Positions 34,773-43,350 of a stretch of DNA of 64,000 nucleotides are shown piece by piece. The DNA comes from Kaistia sp. 32K. Lineage in GTDB: Bacteria > Pseudomonadota > Alphaproteobacteria > Rhizobiales > Kaistiaceae. The notes under the pieces are model-generated. The model was given only the letters and a program-made list of their open reading frames with translations. It did no database searches and had not been told where the DNA came from. Position numbers and translations under genes: made by a program. Each line of letters opens with the position of its first letter. The first letter of the stretch is position 1. The DNA is taken from positions 2,728,001 through 2,792,000 of the forward strand of contig NZ_AP024269.1 in assembly GCF_016629525.1 (NCBI RefSeq). Direction: 5' to 3'.

Positions 34773-35546
34773 ATGAGCAACTTCTACGAAGAAACCGTTG
34801 TCGACATCCACCACTGGACCGACAGCCTGTTCTCCTTCCGCACGACGCGGAACGCCGCCTTCCGCTTCCAGAGCGGCCAGTTCACGATGATGGGCCTCGA
34901 GGTCGAGGGCCGCCCGCTGACCCGCGCCTATTCGATCGTCAGCAGCCACTATGACGACGAGCTCGAGTTCTTTTCGATCAAGGTGCCGCACGGCCCGCTG
35001 ACCTCGAAGCTGCAGCACGTCAACAAGGGCGATCGCGTTCTCGTCGGCAAGAAGCCGGTCGGCACGCTGCTCTACGACAATCTCGAGCCCGGCAAGCGGC
35101 TCTGGCTGCTCTCGACCGGAACCGGCCTGGCGCCGTTCCTCTCGATCATCCGCGACCCGGAAACCTATGAGCGCTACGAGAAGGTGATCCTCGTCCACGG
35201 CGTCCGGCAGACGGCCGAGCTCGCCTATGGCGACTTTATCCGCGACCAGCTGCCCTCCGACGAGTTCCTCGGCGAGCAGGTCACCGAGAAGCTGGTCTAT
35301 TACCCGACCGTGACGCGCGAGCCCTATGTCAACCGCGGCCGCGTGACCGATCTCATCGTGTCCGGCCAGATGTTCAACGACCTCGGCATGCCGCCGCTGG
35401 ACGCCGAAATCGACCGCGTGATGCTGTGCGGCAGCCCGGCCATGCTGAAGGATTGCCGCGACATCCTCGTCGAGCGCGGCTTTGCCGAAGGCAGCCAGAA
35501 CAAGGCCGGCCAGTTCGTCATTGAAAAGGCATTCGTCGAAAAATGA
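34773..35546 (+). CDS. fpr: Ferredoxin/flavodoxin-NADP+ reductase
   Basis: A 257-residue FAD enzyme of the bacterial (Fpr, subclass I/rhizobial) type. The FAD-binding motif is RPLTRAYSIVSS (R-x-Y-S/T), the NADP-binding glycine motif is LLSTGTGLAPFLSIIRDP, and the C-terminal substrate region is VMLCGSPAMLKDCRDIL. It ends FVIEKAFVEK, the typical bacterial C-terminus. It passes electrons between NADPH and ferredoxin or flavodoxin and is a common oxidative-stress gene. Its stop overlaps the start of the flavin reductase gene as ATGA, so the two are co-translated. Confidence 0.95.
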   Translation: MSNFYEETVVDIHHWTDSLFSFRTTRNAAFRFQSGQFTMMGLEVEGRPLTRAYSIVSSHYDDELEFFSIKVPHGPLTSKLQHVNKGDRVLVGKKPVGTLLYDNLEPGKRLWLLSTGTGLAPFLSIIRDPETYERYEKVILVHGVRQTAELAYGDFIRDQLPSDEFLGEQVTEKLVYYPTVTREPYVNRGRVTDLIVSGQMFNDLGMPPLDAEIDRVMLCGSPAMLKDCRDILVERGFAEGSQNKAGQFVIEKAFVEK

Positions 35547-36127
35547 GCATGAACGGCGCGCTGCGCCTCGATCTCCTGCACGCGGCCGGCGCGGTGACGA
35601 AGCAGACATTCGCGGAAGCGATGTCGCATCTCGCCTCCACGGTCTGCGTCGTCAGCGCAGGACAGGGCGCGCGCCGTCTCGGCCGCACGGCGACGGCGGT
35701 GTTCTCGCTGTCGGCCAATCCCCCCTCGGTGGTCGTCTCCATCCGGAGCGGCAGCGATCTCGCCAGGGCGATCGTCGAGGAGGGCGGCTTCTCCGTCGCC
35801 ATGCTCTCGGAAGACCAGGAAGGGATCGGCGACGCCTTCGCCGGTCGGGTCCCACCGGAGACGCGCTTTCTGCTCGGCGTCTGGGAGAGCTGGCCTTCCG
35901 GACGACCGCGCCTGCTCGGCGCCTCGGCCACGCTCGATTGCGAGCTGGGCGGCTCGGTCGCGGTCGCCGATCACGAGCTCTTCGTCGGCGTGATCACGGC
36001 GACCGATGCGCCGGGTCATGCGCGCCCGCTGCTATGGAACCGGCGGCACTACCAGTCGCTGAAGCCGCACGCCGCCGACGACCAGCCGGACGCGGCGCAG
36101 CACGATCGCGGCACGGCGGCGGTCTGA
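35543..36127 (+). CDS. Flavin reductase family protein (FMN-binding split barrel)
   Basis: A 194-residue protein of the flavin reductase (RutF/HpaC-like) family. The flavin-binding region shows GRTATAVFSLSANPPSVVVS, and the C-terminal part has ASATLDCELGGSVAVADHEL and FVGVITA, all standard for the split-barrel fold. It probably reduces FMN or FAD with NAD(P)H for a partner monooxygenase or for iron handling. It overlaps fpr by four bases. The last 20 or so residues are a low-complexity tail, and the stop codon lies inside the first unit of a tandem repeat array, so the C-terminus may have been altered by repeat slippage. Confidence 0.88.
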   Translation: MSMNGALRLDLLHAAGAVTKQTFAEAMSHLASTVCVVSAGQGARRLGRTATAVFSLSANPPSVVVSIRSGSDLARAIVEEGGFSVAMLSEDQEGIGDAFAGRVPPETRFLLGVWESWPSGRPRLLGASATLDCELGGSVAVADHELFVGVITATDAPGHARPLLWNRRHYQSLKPHAADDQPDAAQHDRGTAAV

Positions 36128-36212
36128 GCCGCTACGGCACGGCGGCGGCCTAACGCCGTCACGGCACGGCGGCGGTCTGAGGCCGTTACGGCACGGTGGC
36201 GGCCTGACGCCG
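36111..36212. repeat. Imperfect 26-27-base tandem repeat, about 3.8 copies
   Basis: Units begin GCACGGCGGCGG and start at 36111, 36137, 36164 and 36191; the last is partial. Each junction carries a short palindrome such as GCCGTTACGGC. The first unit includes the final codons and stop of the flavin reductase gene. The rest is non-coding. It is probably a slippage product; a termination or mRNA-stability role is possible. Confidence 0.8.
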
Positions 36213-36270
36213 CCCCTACCCGCTTCCGCCATCGGCCTGGTCGCGCTTTCCCGACGCGAAGGGTTCCGCT

Positions 36271-36609
36271 TCATTCGATGACACTCTGGGAGCGGCCGGG
36301 ATCCAGCCGCCGCAGGAAGACGCGCATCTGCTTGGCGGCCTGCAGGTCGCCACGCCGCTCCGCCGCCTCGATCCCGCTTGCATAGGCGTCGGCAGCCGCC
36401 CCGGCGTCGCCGGCGAGGCCGAGCGCCTTGCCGAGCTGCGCCCAGGCGGCCGAATAGTCGCCATCGAGCTCGACCGCGCGGCGGAAATGCTCGACCGCCG
36501 CGGCGGCGTCGCCCTCCTTCAGGCAGAAGCTGCCGAGCGAAAAGCGCAGCAGCGCGTTGTCCTGCCCGACTTTGAGGCGGGCTTCCAGAGTATCGCGCAG
36601 GCTGGCCAT
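36271..36609 (-). CDS. Small tetratricopeptide-repeat protein
   Basis: A 112-residue soluble protein made of TPR-like helix pairs: LRFSLGSFCLKEGDAAAAVE, then AVELDGDYSAAWAQLGKALG and AADAYASGIEAAERRGD. TPRs mediate protein contacts; there is no catalytic domain or signal peptide. It is divergent from the SufR-like regulator across about 115 bases, and pairs of this kind may share control. The function beyond protein binding is not known. Confidence 0.8.
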   Translation of the reverse strand: MASLRDTLEARLKVGQDNALLRFSLGSFCLKEGDAAAAVEHFRRAVELDGDYSAAWAQLGKALGLAGDAGAAADAYASGIEAAERRGDLQAAKQMRVFLRRLDPGRSQSVIE

Positions 36610-36725
36610 GAATTCGCTCCTGTGGCTGTCGCGGATAGAACCCGCCTGCGGCGCGCCATCCTTGCGCGGACGGGCGGGATACCTTATAAAACAAGCTTAT
36701 GCTTTGAATATAGGTTGCGCGGAAT

Positions 36726-37394
36726 ATGTCAACGCCTGGCTTGGATAATGCGGACGCGCAGGGAAAGACGGGATCGGACCGCCTGCTCTTCCTGCTGAAG
36801 ACGCGCGGCCAGCAGACGGCCGCCGATCTCGGACAGGCGCTCGGCACCACCGGCGAGAACGCCCGGCAGCAGCTGACCCGGCTCGCGGCGGAGGGGCTGG
36901 TCGAGAGCGAAACCGTGGCGCGCGGTGTCGGCCGCCCCTCGCAGCTCTGGCGCCTCACCGCGCGCGGCAATGCCCGCTTTCCCGATACCCATGCCGAGCT
37001 GACCGTCAGCCTCCTGCGCAACGTCCGCGCGCTCCTCGGCGACGAGGCGCTCGACCGGGTGATCGGCGCGCGCGAGGACGAGATGCGCGCCTCCTATCGC
37101 CAGGCGCTGAAGGGAACGAAGGGGACGGAGGCCCGCCTCGCCTCGCTCGCCGCCATCCGCAGCCGCGAGGGCTACATGGCGGAGCATCGCACGTCCGACG
37201 ACGGCGACGGCTGGCTGTTCATCGAGAACCACTGCCCGATCTGCGCCGCCGCGACGGCCTGCCAGGGCTTCTGCCGGTCCGAGCTGGCGATCTTCCGCGA
37301 GATGCTGGGGCCAGATTGCTCGGTCGAGCGGACGGAGCACATCGTCTACGGCGCGCGCCGCTGCGCCTACCGCATCCGCCCGGAAGAGGGCTGA
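36726..37394 (+). CDS. SufR-like helix-turn-helix regulator with cysteine cluster
   Basis: A 222-residue regulator with an N-terminal winged helix (TAADLGQALGTTGENARQQL, then AEGLVESETVARGVGRPSQL) followed by a C-terminal cysteine-rich domain. Cysteines in NHCPICAAATACQGFC, GPDCSV and RRCAYRI are spaced C-x12-C-x14-C-x14-C, close to the C-x12-C-x13-C-x14-C set of the SufR [4Fe-4S] repressor, with two extra Cys in the first stretch. It probably senses iron-sulfur status or oxidative stress. No suf genes are in the window; the divergent TPR gene or the nearby redox genes are candidate targets. Confidence 0.82.
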   Translation: MSTPGLDNADAQGKTGSDRLLFLLKTRGQQTAADLGQALGTTGENARQQLTRLAAEGLVESETVARGVGRPSQLWRLTARGNARFPDTHAELTVSLLRNVRALLGDEALDRVIGAREDEMRASYRQALKGTKGTEARLASLAAIRSREGYMAEHRTSDDGDGWLFIENHCPICAAATACQGFCRSELAIFREMLGPDCSVERTEHIVYGARRCAYRIRPEEG

Positions 37395-37474
37395 GCCCGG
37401 CTCGGGCCGCTCGCCCGGAATCAAGACGACGCCACAAGGGTGTCGCAAGAGAGCACTCTGAGAGCCGATGAAGA

Positions 37475-37501
37475 GATCGGGCGGCGCGAGGCCGCCCGAT
37501 C
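37475..37501 (-). terminator. Strong hairpin at the end of the ribose-type ABC operon
   Basis: GATCGGGCGGC and GCCGCCCGATC form a perfect 11-base stem with a five-base loop, ten bases after the binding-protein stop codon at 37512 on the minus strand. The convergent SufR-like gene ends at 37394, so it could stop transcripts from both sides. No T-run is present on the minus strand. Confidence 0.65.
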
Positions 37502-37511
37502 CGTTTCTCAC

Positions 37512-38474
37512 TTAGAACGTGCTGCCTTCGCGGATGAACTTGATGGCATTGTCCTTGGTGATGATCGGCGACGGCAGCGCCGTATCCTTCGGCGCCTGGG
37601 CGCCGGCCAGGATCGCCATCAGGCGGTTGAAGCCGGCGCGGCCGATCTGGTCGGCGCTGTTGAGGCCGGTGGCGCCGAAGTTGGAGCCCTCGCGGGCGAT
37701 CTCGACCAGCGCGCCCGCCTCGCCGTCGACGGCGGCGATGAAGATGTCGCCGCTGCGGCCGGCGTCATGGATCGCCTTCTGGGCGCCGAGGCACATCGAG
37801 TCGTTCTCGCAGAAGACGGCGTTGATGTCCTTCTCCTTCGCCAGCATGTTCTCCATCTGGCTGAAGCCGCCATCGGCGCTCCAACCGCCCCAGCCCGGCG
37901 AGACGACCGCCGTGACGTTGGCCTCCTTCAGCTTGGCAGTGACGCCGTCGCTCCGGTCGGAGCCGATCGTATTGTCGGCGGGACCGCCGCGGATGATCAC
38001 GACCTTGCCCTGGCCGTTGAGCCGCTTGACGATGTAGTCGCCGATGCCCTCGCCGATGGCGCGGTTATCGGGGCCGACCCAGCTCGTATAGTCGCCGCCC
38101 TTAAGCCGGCGATCGACCATGACGACGGGAACGCCGGCCTGCTCGATCGCCTCGAGCGCCGCCGGCGCCGCCTCGATGAAGGCGCCGGAGACGATCAGGC
38201 CCTTGACGCCCTGGTTCAGGAGATCCTCGACGTCGGCGGTCAGCTTGGCGACGTCGCCATCGGCGTCCGTCGACAGGATCTTGACGTTGCCATAGGGCTT
38301 CGCCTCGTCCTTCACGGCGGCGTCCATGCCGACGAAATAGGCGCAGCAGAGCGACAGGTTGACGACGCCGATCTTGATCTCGTCCTTGGACTGGGCCTGC
38401 GCGGCCCCGGTCCAGAGCGCGGCGGTGGTCAGCACGGCGATGCCAAGCGTTCCCAGCTTCTTCTTGATGGTCAT
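37512..38474 (-). CDS. Sugar ABC transporter substrate-binding protein, ribose (RbsB) type
   Basis: A 320-residue periplasmic protein. The first 28 residues are a signal peptide (KKKLGTLGIAVLTTAALWTG, cleavage near AQAQ). The mature protein has the PBP1 fold of ribose/galactose-type binding proteins: IKIGVVNLSLCCAYFVGMDA, LLNQGVKGLIVSG and AVFCENDSMCLGAQKAIHDA. It should capture a sugar or polyol and deliver it to the permease encoded upstream in the operon. GGGGAGGA precedes the ATG, and a small hairpin (38497-38512) separates it from the permease stop. The ligand is not identifiable. Confidence 0.92.
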   Translation of the reverse strand: MTIKKKLGTLGIAVLTTAALWTGAAQAQSKDEIKIGVVNLSLCCAYFVGMDAAVKDEAKPYGNVKILSTDADGDVAKLTADVEDLLNQGVKGLIVSGAFIEAAPAALEAIEQAGVPVVMVDRRLKGGDYTSWVGPDNRAIGEGIGDYIVKRLNGQGKVVIIRGGPADNTIGSDRSDGVTAKLKEANVTAVVSPGWGGWSADGGFSQMENMLAKEKDINAVFCENDSMCLGAQKAIHDAGRSGDIFIAAVDGEAGALVEIAREGSNFGATGLNSADQIGRAGFNRLMAILAGAQAPKDTALPSPIITKDNAIKFIREGSTF

Positions 38475-38524
38475 GGATATTCCTCCCCTTCATTGTGCCG
38501 CCTGCGGGCGGCTTCCTGGAACGA

Positions 38525-39484
38525 TCAGGCCGGCTTCCTGCGGGCGAGAACCGCCACGAGGATGATCAGCCCCTTCAGCAACTGCTGGTAGTAGGAGTCG
38601 ACGTTGAACAGGTTGAGCACGTTGTCGACCATGGCGAGCGCGAGCACACCGCCAAGCACGCCGACCACCGTGCCGCCGCCACCGCCGAGCAGGCCGCCGC
38701 CGATGACGACGGCTGCGATGGCATCGAGCTCGTAGCCGACGCCGACGCTCGGCTGGGCGATGCCGAGACGGCTCGCCAGCAGCACGCCGGCGATAGCCGC
38801 GAGCAGGCCGCAGATGCCATAGGCAAGAATGAGGTGCTTGCGGACGTTGACGCCGGCGAGGCGAACGGCCTCCTTGTTGACGCCGAGCGCATAGGCGGCG
38901 CGGCCGGAAACCGTATGGTCGGTGTAGAACCAGACGATCGGCACGGCGATGGCGAACAGGATGAAATTGACGGGCACCGGGCCGATGAAGGCGCCGCCGA
39001 GCAGCGCGCGGAACAGCTCGTCGGCCGGATAGCGCGGCGTGTCGGCATAGACATAGAGAAGCCCGCGAAGGCTTCCCATCATCGCCAGCGTGACGATGAA
39101 GGGCTGCAGGTTGAAGCGGCCGATCAGCCAGCCGTTGACCACGCCGACCAGCGCGCCCATCGAAAGCGCCACGGCGATCGCGGCGGTGAAGTGCATCTGC
39201 CCCTGCAGGCCGGTCGCGAGCAGGCCGGCGAAGGCAAGGACGGAGCCGACGGAAAGGTCGATGCCGCCCGTCCGGATCACCAGCAGCATGCCGAGGCTCA
39301 GGAAGCCGTTGGTGACGATCTGGCGCGAGATGTTGACGATGTTGCGCTGGGTCAGGAACGCATCCGACGTCAGCGACGCGAACACCACCAGCGCCAGGAT
39401 CGCCACGGTGAAGATCAGATTGGCGCGGTTGACGTGCCGCAAGAGACTCTTGCGCGGCACTCGGGTGGACAGGGCTTCGGTCAA
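38525..39484 (-). CDS. Sugar ABC transporter permease, RbsC type
   Basis: A 319-residue inner-membrane permease with eight to ten helices and the branched-chain/ribose permease motif in the cytoplasmic loop (ALGVNKEAVRLAGVNVRKHL). The translation start is TTG at 39484, overlapping the ATPase stop as TTGA; no ATG lies near, so an inefficient coupled start is likely. It works with the ATPase at 39481 and the binding protein at 37512. Confidence 0.9.
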   Translation of the reverse strand: MTEALSTRVPRKSLLRHVNRANLIFTVAILALVVFASLTSDAFLTQRNIVNISRQIVTNGFLSLGMLLVIRTGGIDLSVGSVLAFAGLLATGLQGQMHFTAAIAVALSMGALVGVVNGWLIGRFNLQPFIVTLAMMGSLRGLLYVYADTPRYPADELFRALLGGAFIGPVPVNFILFAIAVPIVWFYTDHTVSGRAAYALGVNKEAVRLAGVNVRKHLILAYGICGLLAAIAGVLLASRLGIAQPSVGVGYELDAIAAVVIGGGLLGGGGGTVVGVLGGVLALAMVDNVLNLFNVDSYYQQLLKGLIILVAVLARRKPA

Positions 39485-41010
39485 CGTCGACGCTCCGGAT
39501 TATGCGATTGTTGGGTAAGGCCGGCGGCATGGATGAACAGCGTGTCCATGCTGAACTGCTCGCGCTCGAGCTCGGCGACGATGCGACCGTCGCGCATCAC
39601 GACGAGCCGGTCGGACAGCCCGAGAACTTCCGGCATTTCAGAAGAGATAAGGAGCACGGCGGCGCCTTCCGCCGCGAGGTCGGCGATCATCTGGTAGATC
39701 TCGACCTTGGTGGCGACGTCGACGCCACGCGTCGGCTCGTCGAAGATGAAGAGCTTGACGTTCTCGACCAGCAGCCATTTCGCCAGCACGACCTTCTGCT
39801 GGTTGCCGCCGGAAAGCTGGCGCACCGGCCGCGCCGTGCCAGCGGGTCGGATCGAGAGCTCGCGCACCTTGGCGTCGACCAGCTTTTGCCGTTCGGCCCC
39901 GTCGATGACGCCGTAGCGCGACGTCCGGCCGAAACTGGCAAGGCCCGCATTGTCGAGCACGCTGGCATCGAGGGCGAGGCCGTCGCCCTTGCGGTCCTCG
40001 GTGATCATGGCGATCCCCTGCCGCACCGCGTCGCCCGGCGTCGCGATATCGCCGGAGGCGCCGGCAAGGCGGATCGAGCCGGTATCGGCCGGATGCGCAC
40101 CGAAAATCGCCTTGGCGACCTCGGTGCGGCCGCTACCGACCAGGCCGAACATGCCGAGGATCTCGCCGCCATGCACCTTCAGGTCGATATCGGCGAACAC
40201 CCCTGCCCGCCCGAGCCGCTCGACCTCCAGCACGATGTTGCCGGAAGCAGGACCGACCGGCCGCTTCGGGAAGATGTCCCCGAGCGAGCGCCCGACCATC
40301 GCCTCGATCAGGCGATCCTGGTCGAAATCATCGATCGAGCCGGAAAGCACGCTGGCGCCGTCCTTGAGCACGACGACGGCGTCGGCGATCTCGAAGATCT
40401 CCTCCAGCCGGTGCGAGATGTAGAGAACCGTGGTTCCCGCCTCCGCCAGCTTGCGGATCTTGGCGAAGAGCAGGTCCGTCTCCAGCGCCGAGAGGACGGC
40501 GGTGGGTTCGTCGAGGATCAGGATCCGCGGCGCCGACACCAGCGCCTTGGCGATCTCGACGATCTGCTGCTGCGCGACGCTCAGCTCCGACACCAACCAT
40601 TCCGGATCGATCTCGGGGAAGCCGAGATCGGTCAGGACGATGCGCGCCAGACGATGCGCCTCGTTCCAGTCGACCACGAAGGACAGGCGCCGCGCCGGCA
40701 TCCGGCCCATCAGCATGTTTTCCGCGACGCTCAGATGCGGCAGCAGGCTGAGCTCCTGGTAGACCGTGCAGATGCCGAGCGCCATGGCGTCAGCCGGCGA
40801 GTGAATGCGGACAGGCGCGCCGTCGAGCAGGATGTCGCCGCTATCCGGCACGACGGCGCCGGAGAGGACTTTCATCAGCGTGGACTTGCCGGCGCCGTTC
40901 TCGCCGCAGAGCGCCAGAACCTGGCCGCCGTCGATCGCAAAGGAGATGTCCCGGATGGCGGGATTGCTGTCATAGCTCTTGGCGATCTGACGTACCGCGA
41001 GATGAGGCAT
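39481..41010 (-). CDS. Sugar ABC transporter ATP-binding protein, RbsA type
   Basis: A 509-residue fused double ATPase. The first domain has Walker A GENGAGKSTLMKVL, signature LSVAQQQ and Walker B LILDEPTAVL. The second domain has the degenerate GLVGSGRTEVAKAIFG in place of Walker A, as usual for RbsA/MglA, but a good signature LSGGNQQKVVLAKWL and FDEPTRGVDV. It powers uptake through the permease encoded next. It starts two bases after the aldehyde dehydrogenase stop. Confidence 0.95.
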   Translation of the reverse strand: MPHLAVRQIAKSYDSNPAIRDISFAIDGGQVLALCGENGAGKSTLMKVLSGAVVPDSGDILLDGAPVRIHSPADAMALGICTVYQELSLLPHLSVAENMLMGRMPARRLSFVVDWNEAHRLARIVLTDLGFPEIDPEWLVSELSVAQQQIVEIAKALVSAPRILILDEPTAVLSALETDLLFAKIRKLAEAGTTVLYISHRLEEIFEIADAVVVLKDGASVLSGSIDDFDQDRLIEAMVGRSLGDIFPKRPVGPASGNIVLEVERLGRAGVFADIDLKVHGGEILGMFGLVGSGRTEVAKAIFGAHPADTGSIRLAGASGDIATPGDAVRQGIAMITEDRKGDGLALDASVLDNAGLASFGRTSRYGVIDGAERQKLVDAKVRELSIRPAGTARPVRQLSGGNQQKVVLAKWLLVENVKLFIFDEPTRGVDVATKVEIYQMIADLAAEGAAVLLISSEMPEVLGLSDRLVVMRDGRIVAELEREQFSMDTLFIHAAGLTQQSHNPERRR

Positions 41011-41012
41011 GA

Positions 41013-42449
41013 TCAGGTTCCAAACACGTCGGCCAGGAGCAGCGTCTTTTCCTTGCTCATGTGCAGCAGCGTCTCGTGAATGCCCTCGCGGCCGTTGCCG
41101 CTCGCCTTGTTGCCGCCGAACGGCAGGTTCTCGACGCGGATGGCCGTGGTGTGGTTGACGACGACCGTGCCGACATCGAGCACCTCATAGGCGCGCATGA
41201 CGCGGCGCAGATCGCCGGTGAAAAGCGCCGCCTGCAGGCCGAACGAGCTGTCATTGGCGAGATCAAGCGCCTCCTCGAAATTGTCGAACGGGATCAGCGG
41301 CAGCACCGGGCCGAATGTTTCGTCGTCGAAGGCAGGCGTTCCCGGCACCACGCCGGTCAGGATGGTCGGGGCGTAGAAATTGCCGTCGCGGGTGCCGCCG
41401 GTCACGATGGTGGCGCCATCGGCGACGGCCTGGCGCACCTGCGCCTCGACCCGCTCGGCCGCCCGCGTGTTGATCAGCGGTCCGACATTCGTGGAGGGAT
41501 CCAGGGGATCGCCGACCTTCAGATTGCGCGTCCGCTCCGTCAGGGCCTCGAGCAGCCGGTCGAAAACCGGACGCTGCACCAGCACGCGCTTCACCGCGCA
41601 GCAGATTTGGCCGTTGCCGCTGGTGAAGCGGCCGGCGACCAGCGCATCCGCCACCTGATCGATATCCGCATCCTCGCAGACGATCGTCGCGTCGTTGCCG
41701 CCGAGTTCGAGATGCACCTTCTTGAGCGTCGCCGCCGCGACTTCGAGAATGCGCCGGCCGGCGGCCGTGCTGCCGGTCATGGCGATCATGTCGACGCCCT
41801 CGGCGCGCACCAGCGCCTCGCCGGTCTCGCGGCCGCCGGTCAGGACCTGATGCGCGGCGCGCGGCAGGCCGGCCTCCTCGAGATAACGGCTGACCTCGAG
41901 CACGGCGAGCGGGCAATCCTCCGGCGTCTTGGTGATGACCGCGTTGCCGGCGGCGAGGCCGCCCGCGACCTTGTGACTCCAGAGCTCGACCGGATAGTTG
42001 AAGGGAACGATGGCCGCGACAACGCCGAGCGGCCGGCGCATGGTGATGGCGAGCGACGCCTCGAGGCCCGGAACGGAATCGAGCGGAACGCTCTTGCCGA
42101 ACAGGCGCTTCGCCTCCTCCGCATAGCCGCGGAAGATCCGTGCCGCCGCGCCGACTTCGCTGGTCGTCTCGGCCAGCCGCTTGCCGTTCTCCTGACAGAG
42201 CAGGCGCCCGAGCTCGGCCTGGTTCGCCTCGATGCGACGGGCAACGGCTTCGAGAATTTCATAGCGACGATAGGCCGGCAGTTCGGCCATGCGCTGCTTG
42301 CCGGATTGAGCGGCCGCGACGGCACGTCGGACATCGTCGGCGCCGGCGCGCGGCACGCGGGCGATCTCCGCGTTGGTCGCCGGATTCAGCACGGGATCGA
42401 GGGCCTGATCCCCCGCCGCCGTCCAGCCGCCATCAATCAGCATTTGCAT
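41013..42449 (-). CDS. NAD(P)-dependent aldehyde dehydrogenase
   Basis: A 478-residue aldehyde dehydrogenase. The general base is in VHLELGGNDATIV and the nucleophile is the Cys in SGNGQICCAVKRVLV; the cofactor loop MTGSTAAGRRI (G-S-T-x2-G) and ETFGPVLPLI are also present. It oxidises an aldehyde to an acid, for example lactaldehyde, glycolaldehyde or a semialdehyde; sequence by eye does not choose among them. It is the first gene of the operon that continues into the ribose-type ABC genes, so the imported compound probably yields an aldehyde. It is divergent from the IclR regulator. Confidence 0.92.
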   Translation of the reverse strand: MQMLIDGGWTAAGDQALDPVLNPATNAEIARVPRAGADDVRRAVAAAQSGKQRMAELPAYRRYEILEAVARRIEANQAELGRLLCQENGKRLAETTSEVGAAARIFRGYAEEAKRLFGKSVPLDSVPGLEASLAITMRRPLGVVAAIVPFNYPVELWSHKVAGGLAAGNAVITKTPEDCPLAVLEVSRYLEEAGLPRAAHQVLTGGRETGEALVRAEGVDMIAMTGSTAAGRRILEVAAATLKKVHLELGGNDATIVCEDADIDQVADALVAGRFTSGNGQICCAVKRVLVQRPVFDRLLEALTERTRNLKVGDPLDPSTNVGPLINTRAAERVEAQVRQAVADGATIVTGGTRDGNFYAPTILTGVVPGTPAFDDETFGPVLPLIPFDNFEEALDLANDSSFGLQAALFTGDLRRVMRAYEVLDVGTVVVNHTTAIRVENLPFGGNKASGNGREGIHETLLHMSKEKTLLLADVFGT

Positions 42450-42488
42450 TTCGGACCCTCCCCGACCTCAACGTGAATCAACCTATTT

Positions 42489-42517
42489 CAATTATCGTAC
42501 TGCATCAACGAGAATTG
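42489..42517. promoter_or_regulatory. Candidate IclR operator in the divergent promoter region
   Basis: CAATTATCGT and ACGAGAATTG are inverted repeats matching at nine of ten positions, with a nine-base spacer, in the 130-base AT-rich gap between the aldehyde dehydrogenase (start 42449) and the IclR gene (start 42580). A second shorter dyad (AATAT/ATATT) lies nearer the IclR gene. Position and symmetry suit an operator controlling both directions. Confidence 0.55.
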
Positions 42518-42579
42518 GACTTGAGGTCAATAAATAAATTGAATATACGAATATTGAACAGAACTGGGGATCCCCTACC

Positions 42580-43350
42580 TTGCGCGAAGTCGACTCGAAT
42601 GTGAGCAGCACCGCCCTGAAGGCGTTGTCGGTGCTGGAGTTTCTGGGCGAACAGCAGCGGTCGGTTTCCGTGCAGGACGTGGCCGCCGGCCTCGGCTCCG
42701 ATCGCACCACCGCGTACCGGATGCTGGCGACGCTGGTGCAGTCCGGCTATGTCGTGCGCGACGAGAGCGCGAAGCTCTACCGGCTCAGCCTCAAGGTGCT
42801 GTCGCTCGCGCGCCATCTGGTCAGCGACGACGAACGCTCGATCCAGATCGTCCGCAGCCTGCGACGGATCTCGGAAGAGACCGGCGAGACCGTGCATTAT
42901 TCGGCGCTCGACCAGGATTGCGCGGTGCTGGTGTTCCGCTCCAAGGGCGTGCAGCGCGTCAGCGTCGACTTCCAGATCGGCGATCGCTCGCCCCTCACCA
43001 GCACCTCGATCGGCAAGGTCCTGCTCGCCTATGAGGACCCTCGCTTCGTCGATACCATTCTCGCCCGCGGCCTGCCCAAGCTCGCCCCGAAGACGATCAC
43101 CGATCCCGAGCAGTTCCGCCGCGAGCTCTCGCTCGTGCGCGCGCAGGGCTATGCCTATGACGATCTGGAATTCGCGGCCGACATGCGCTGTCTCGCCGTT
43201 CCGGTCTTCGAGAAGGGCGGCCGCGTGCCCGGCGGCATCGCCATCTCCGGCCCCAGCAGCCGCTTCAGCCTCGAAAAGCTCGACGAGTTGCGCACCGTCG
43301 CGGCGCGCGAGGCGATCGACCTCTCGCGAAACCTCGGCGGCTTCGTCTGA
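42580..43350 (+). CDS. IclR-family transcriptional regulator
   Basis: A 256-residue regulator with an N-terminal winged helix (SVQDVAAGLGSDRTTAYRML) and a C-terminal IclR effector domain (TVHYSALDQDCAVLVFRSKG, TSTSIGKVLLAYED, and FEKGGRVPGGIAISGPSSRF). The start is TTG at 42580 with GGGGA upstream; GTG at 42601 is an alternative without a ribosome-binding site. It should control the divergent aldehyde dehydrogenase/ABC operon in response to a pathway metabolite, and probably itself. Confidence 0.9.
   Translation: MREVDSNVSSTALKALSVLEFLGEQQRSVSVQDVAAGLGSDRTTAYRMLATLVQSGYVVRDESAKLYRLSLKVLSLARHLVSDDERSIQIVRSLRRISEETGETVHYSALDQDCAVLVFRSKGVQRVSVDFQIGDRSPLTSTSIGKVLLAYEDPRFVDTILARGLPKLAPKTITDPEQFRRELSLVRAQGYAYDDLEFAADMRCLAVPVFEKGGRVPGGIAISGPSSRFSLEKLDELRTVAAREAIDLSRNLGGFV

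Noticed and set aside
36111..36212. Possible CRISPR array
   Set aside because: Units are contiguous with no unique spacers, and no cas genes are present.
36032..37021. A 329-codon minus-strand frame spanning the tandem repeat, TPR and SufR-like genes
   Set aside because: It overlaps two well-supported genes in other frames, and its sequence is repeat-derived and Arg/Pro-rich.
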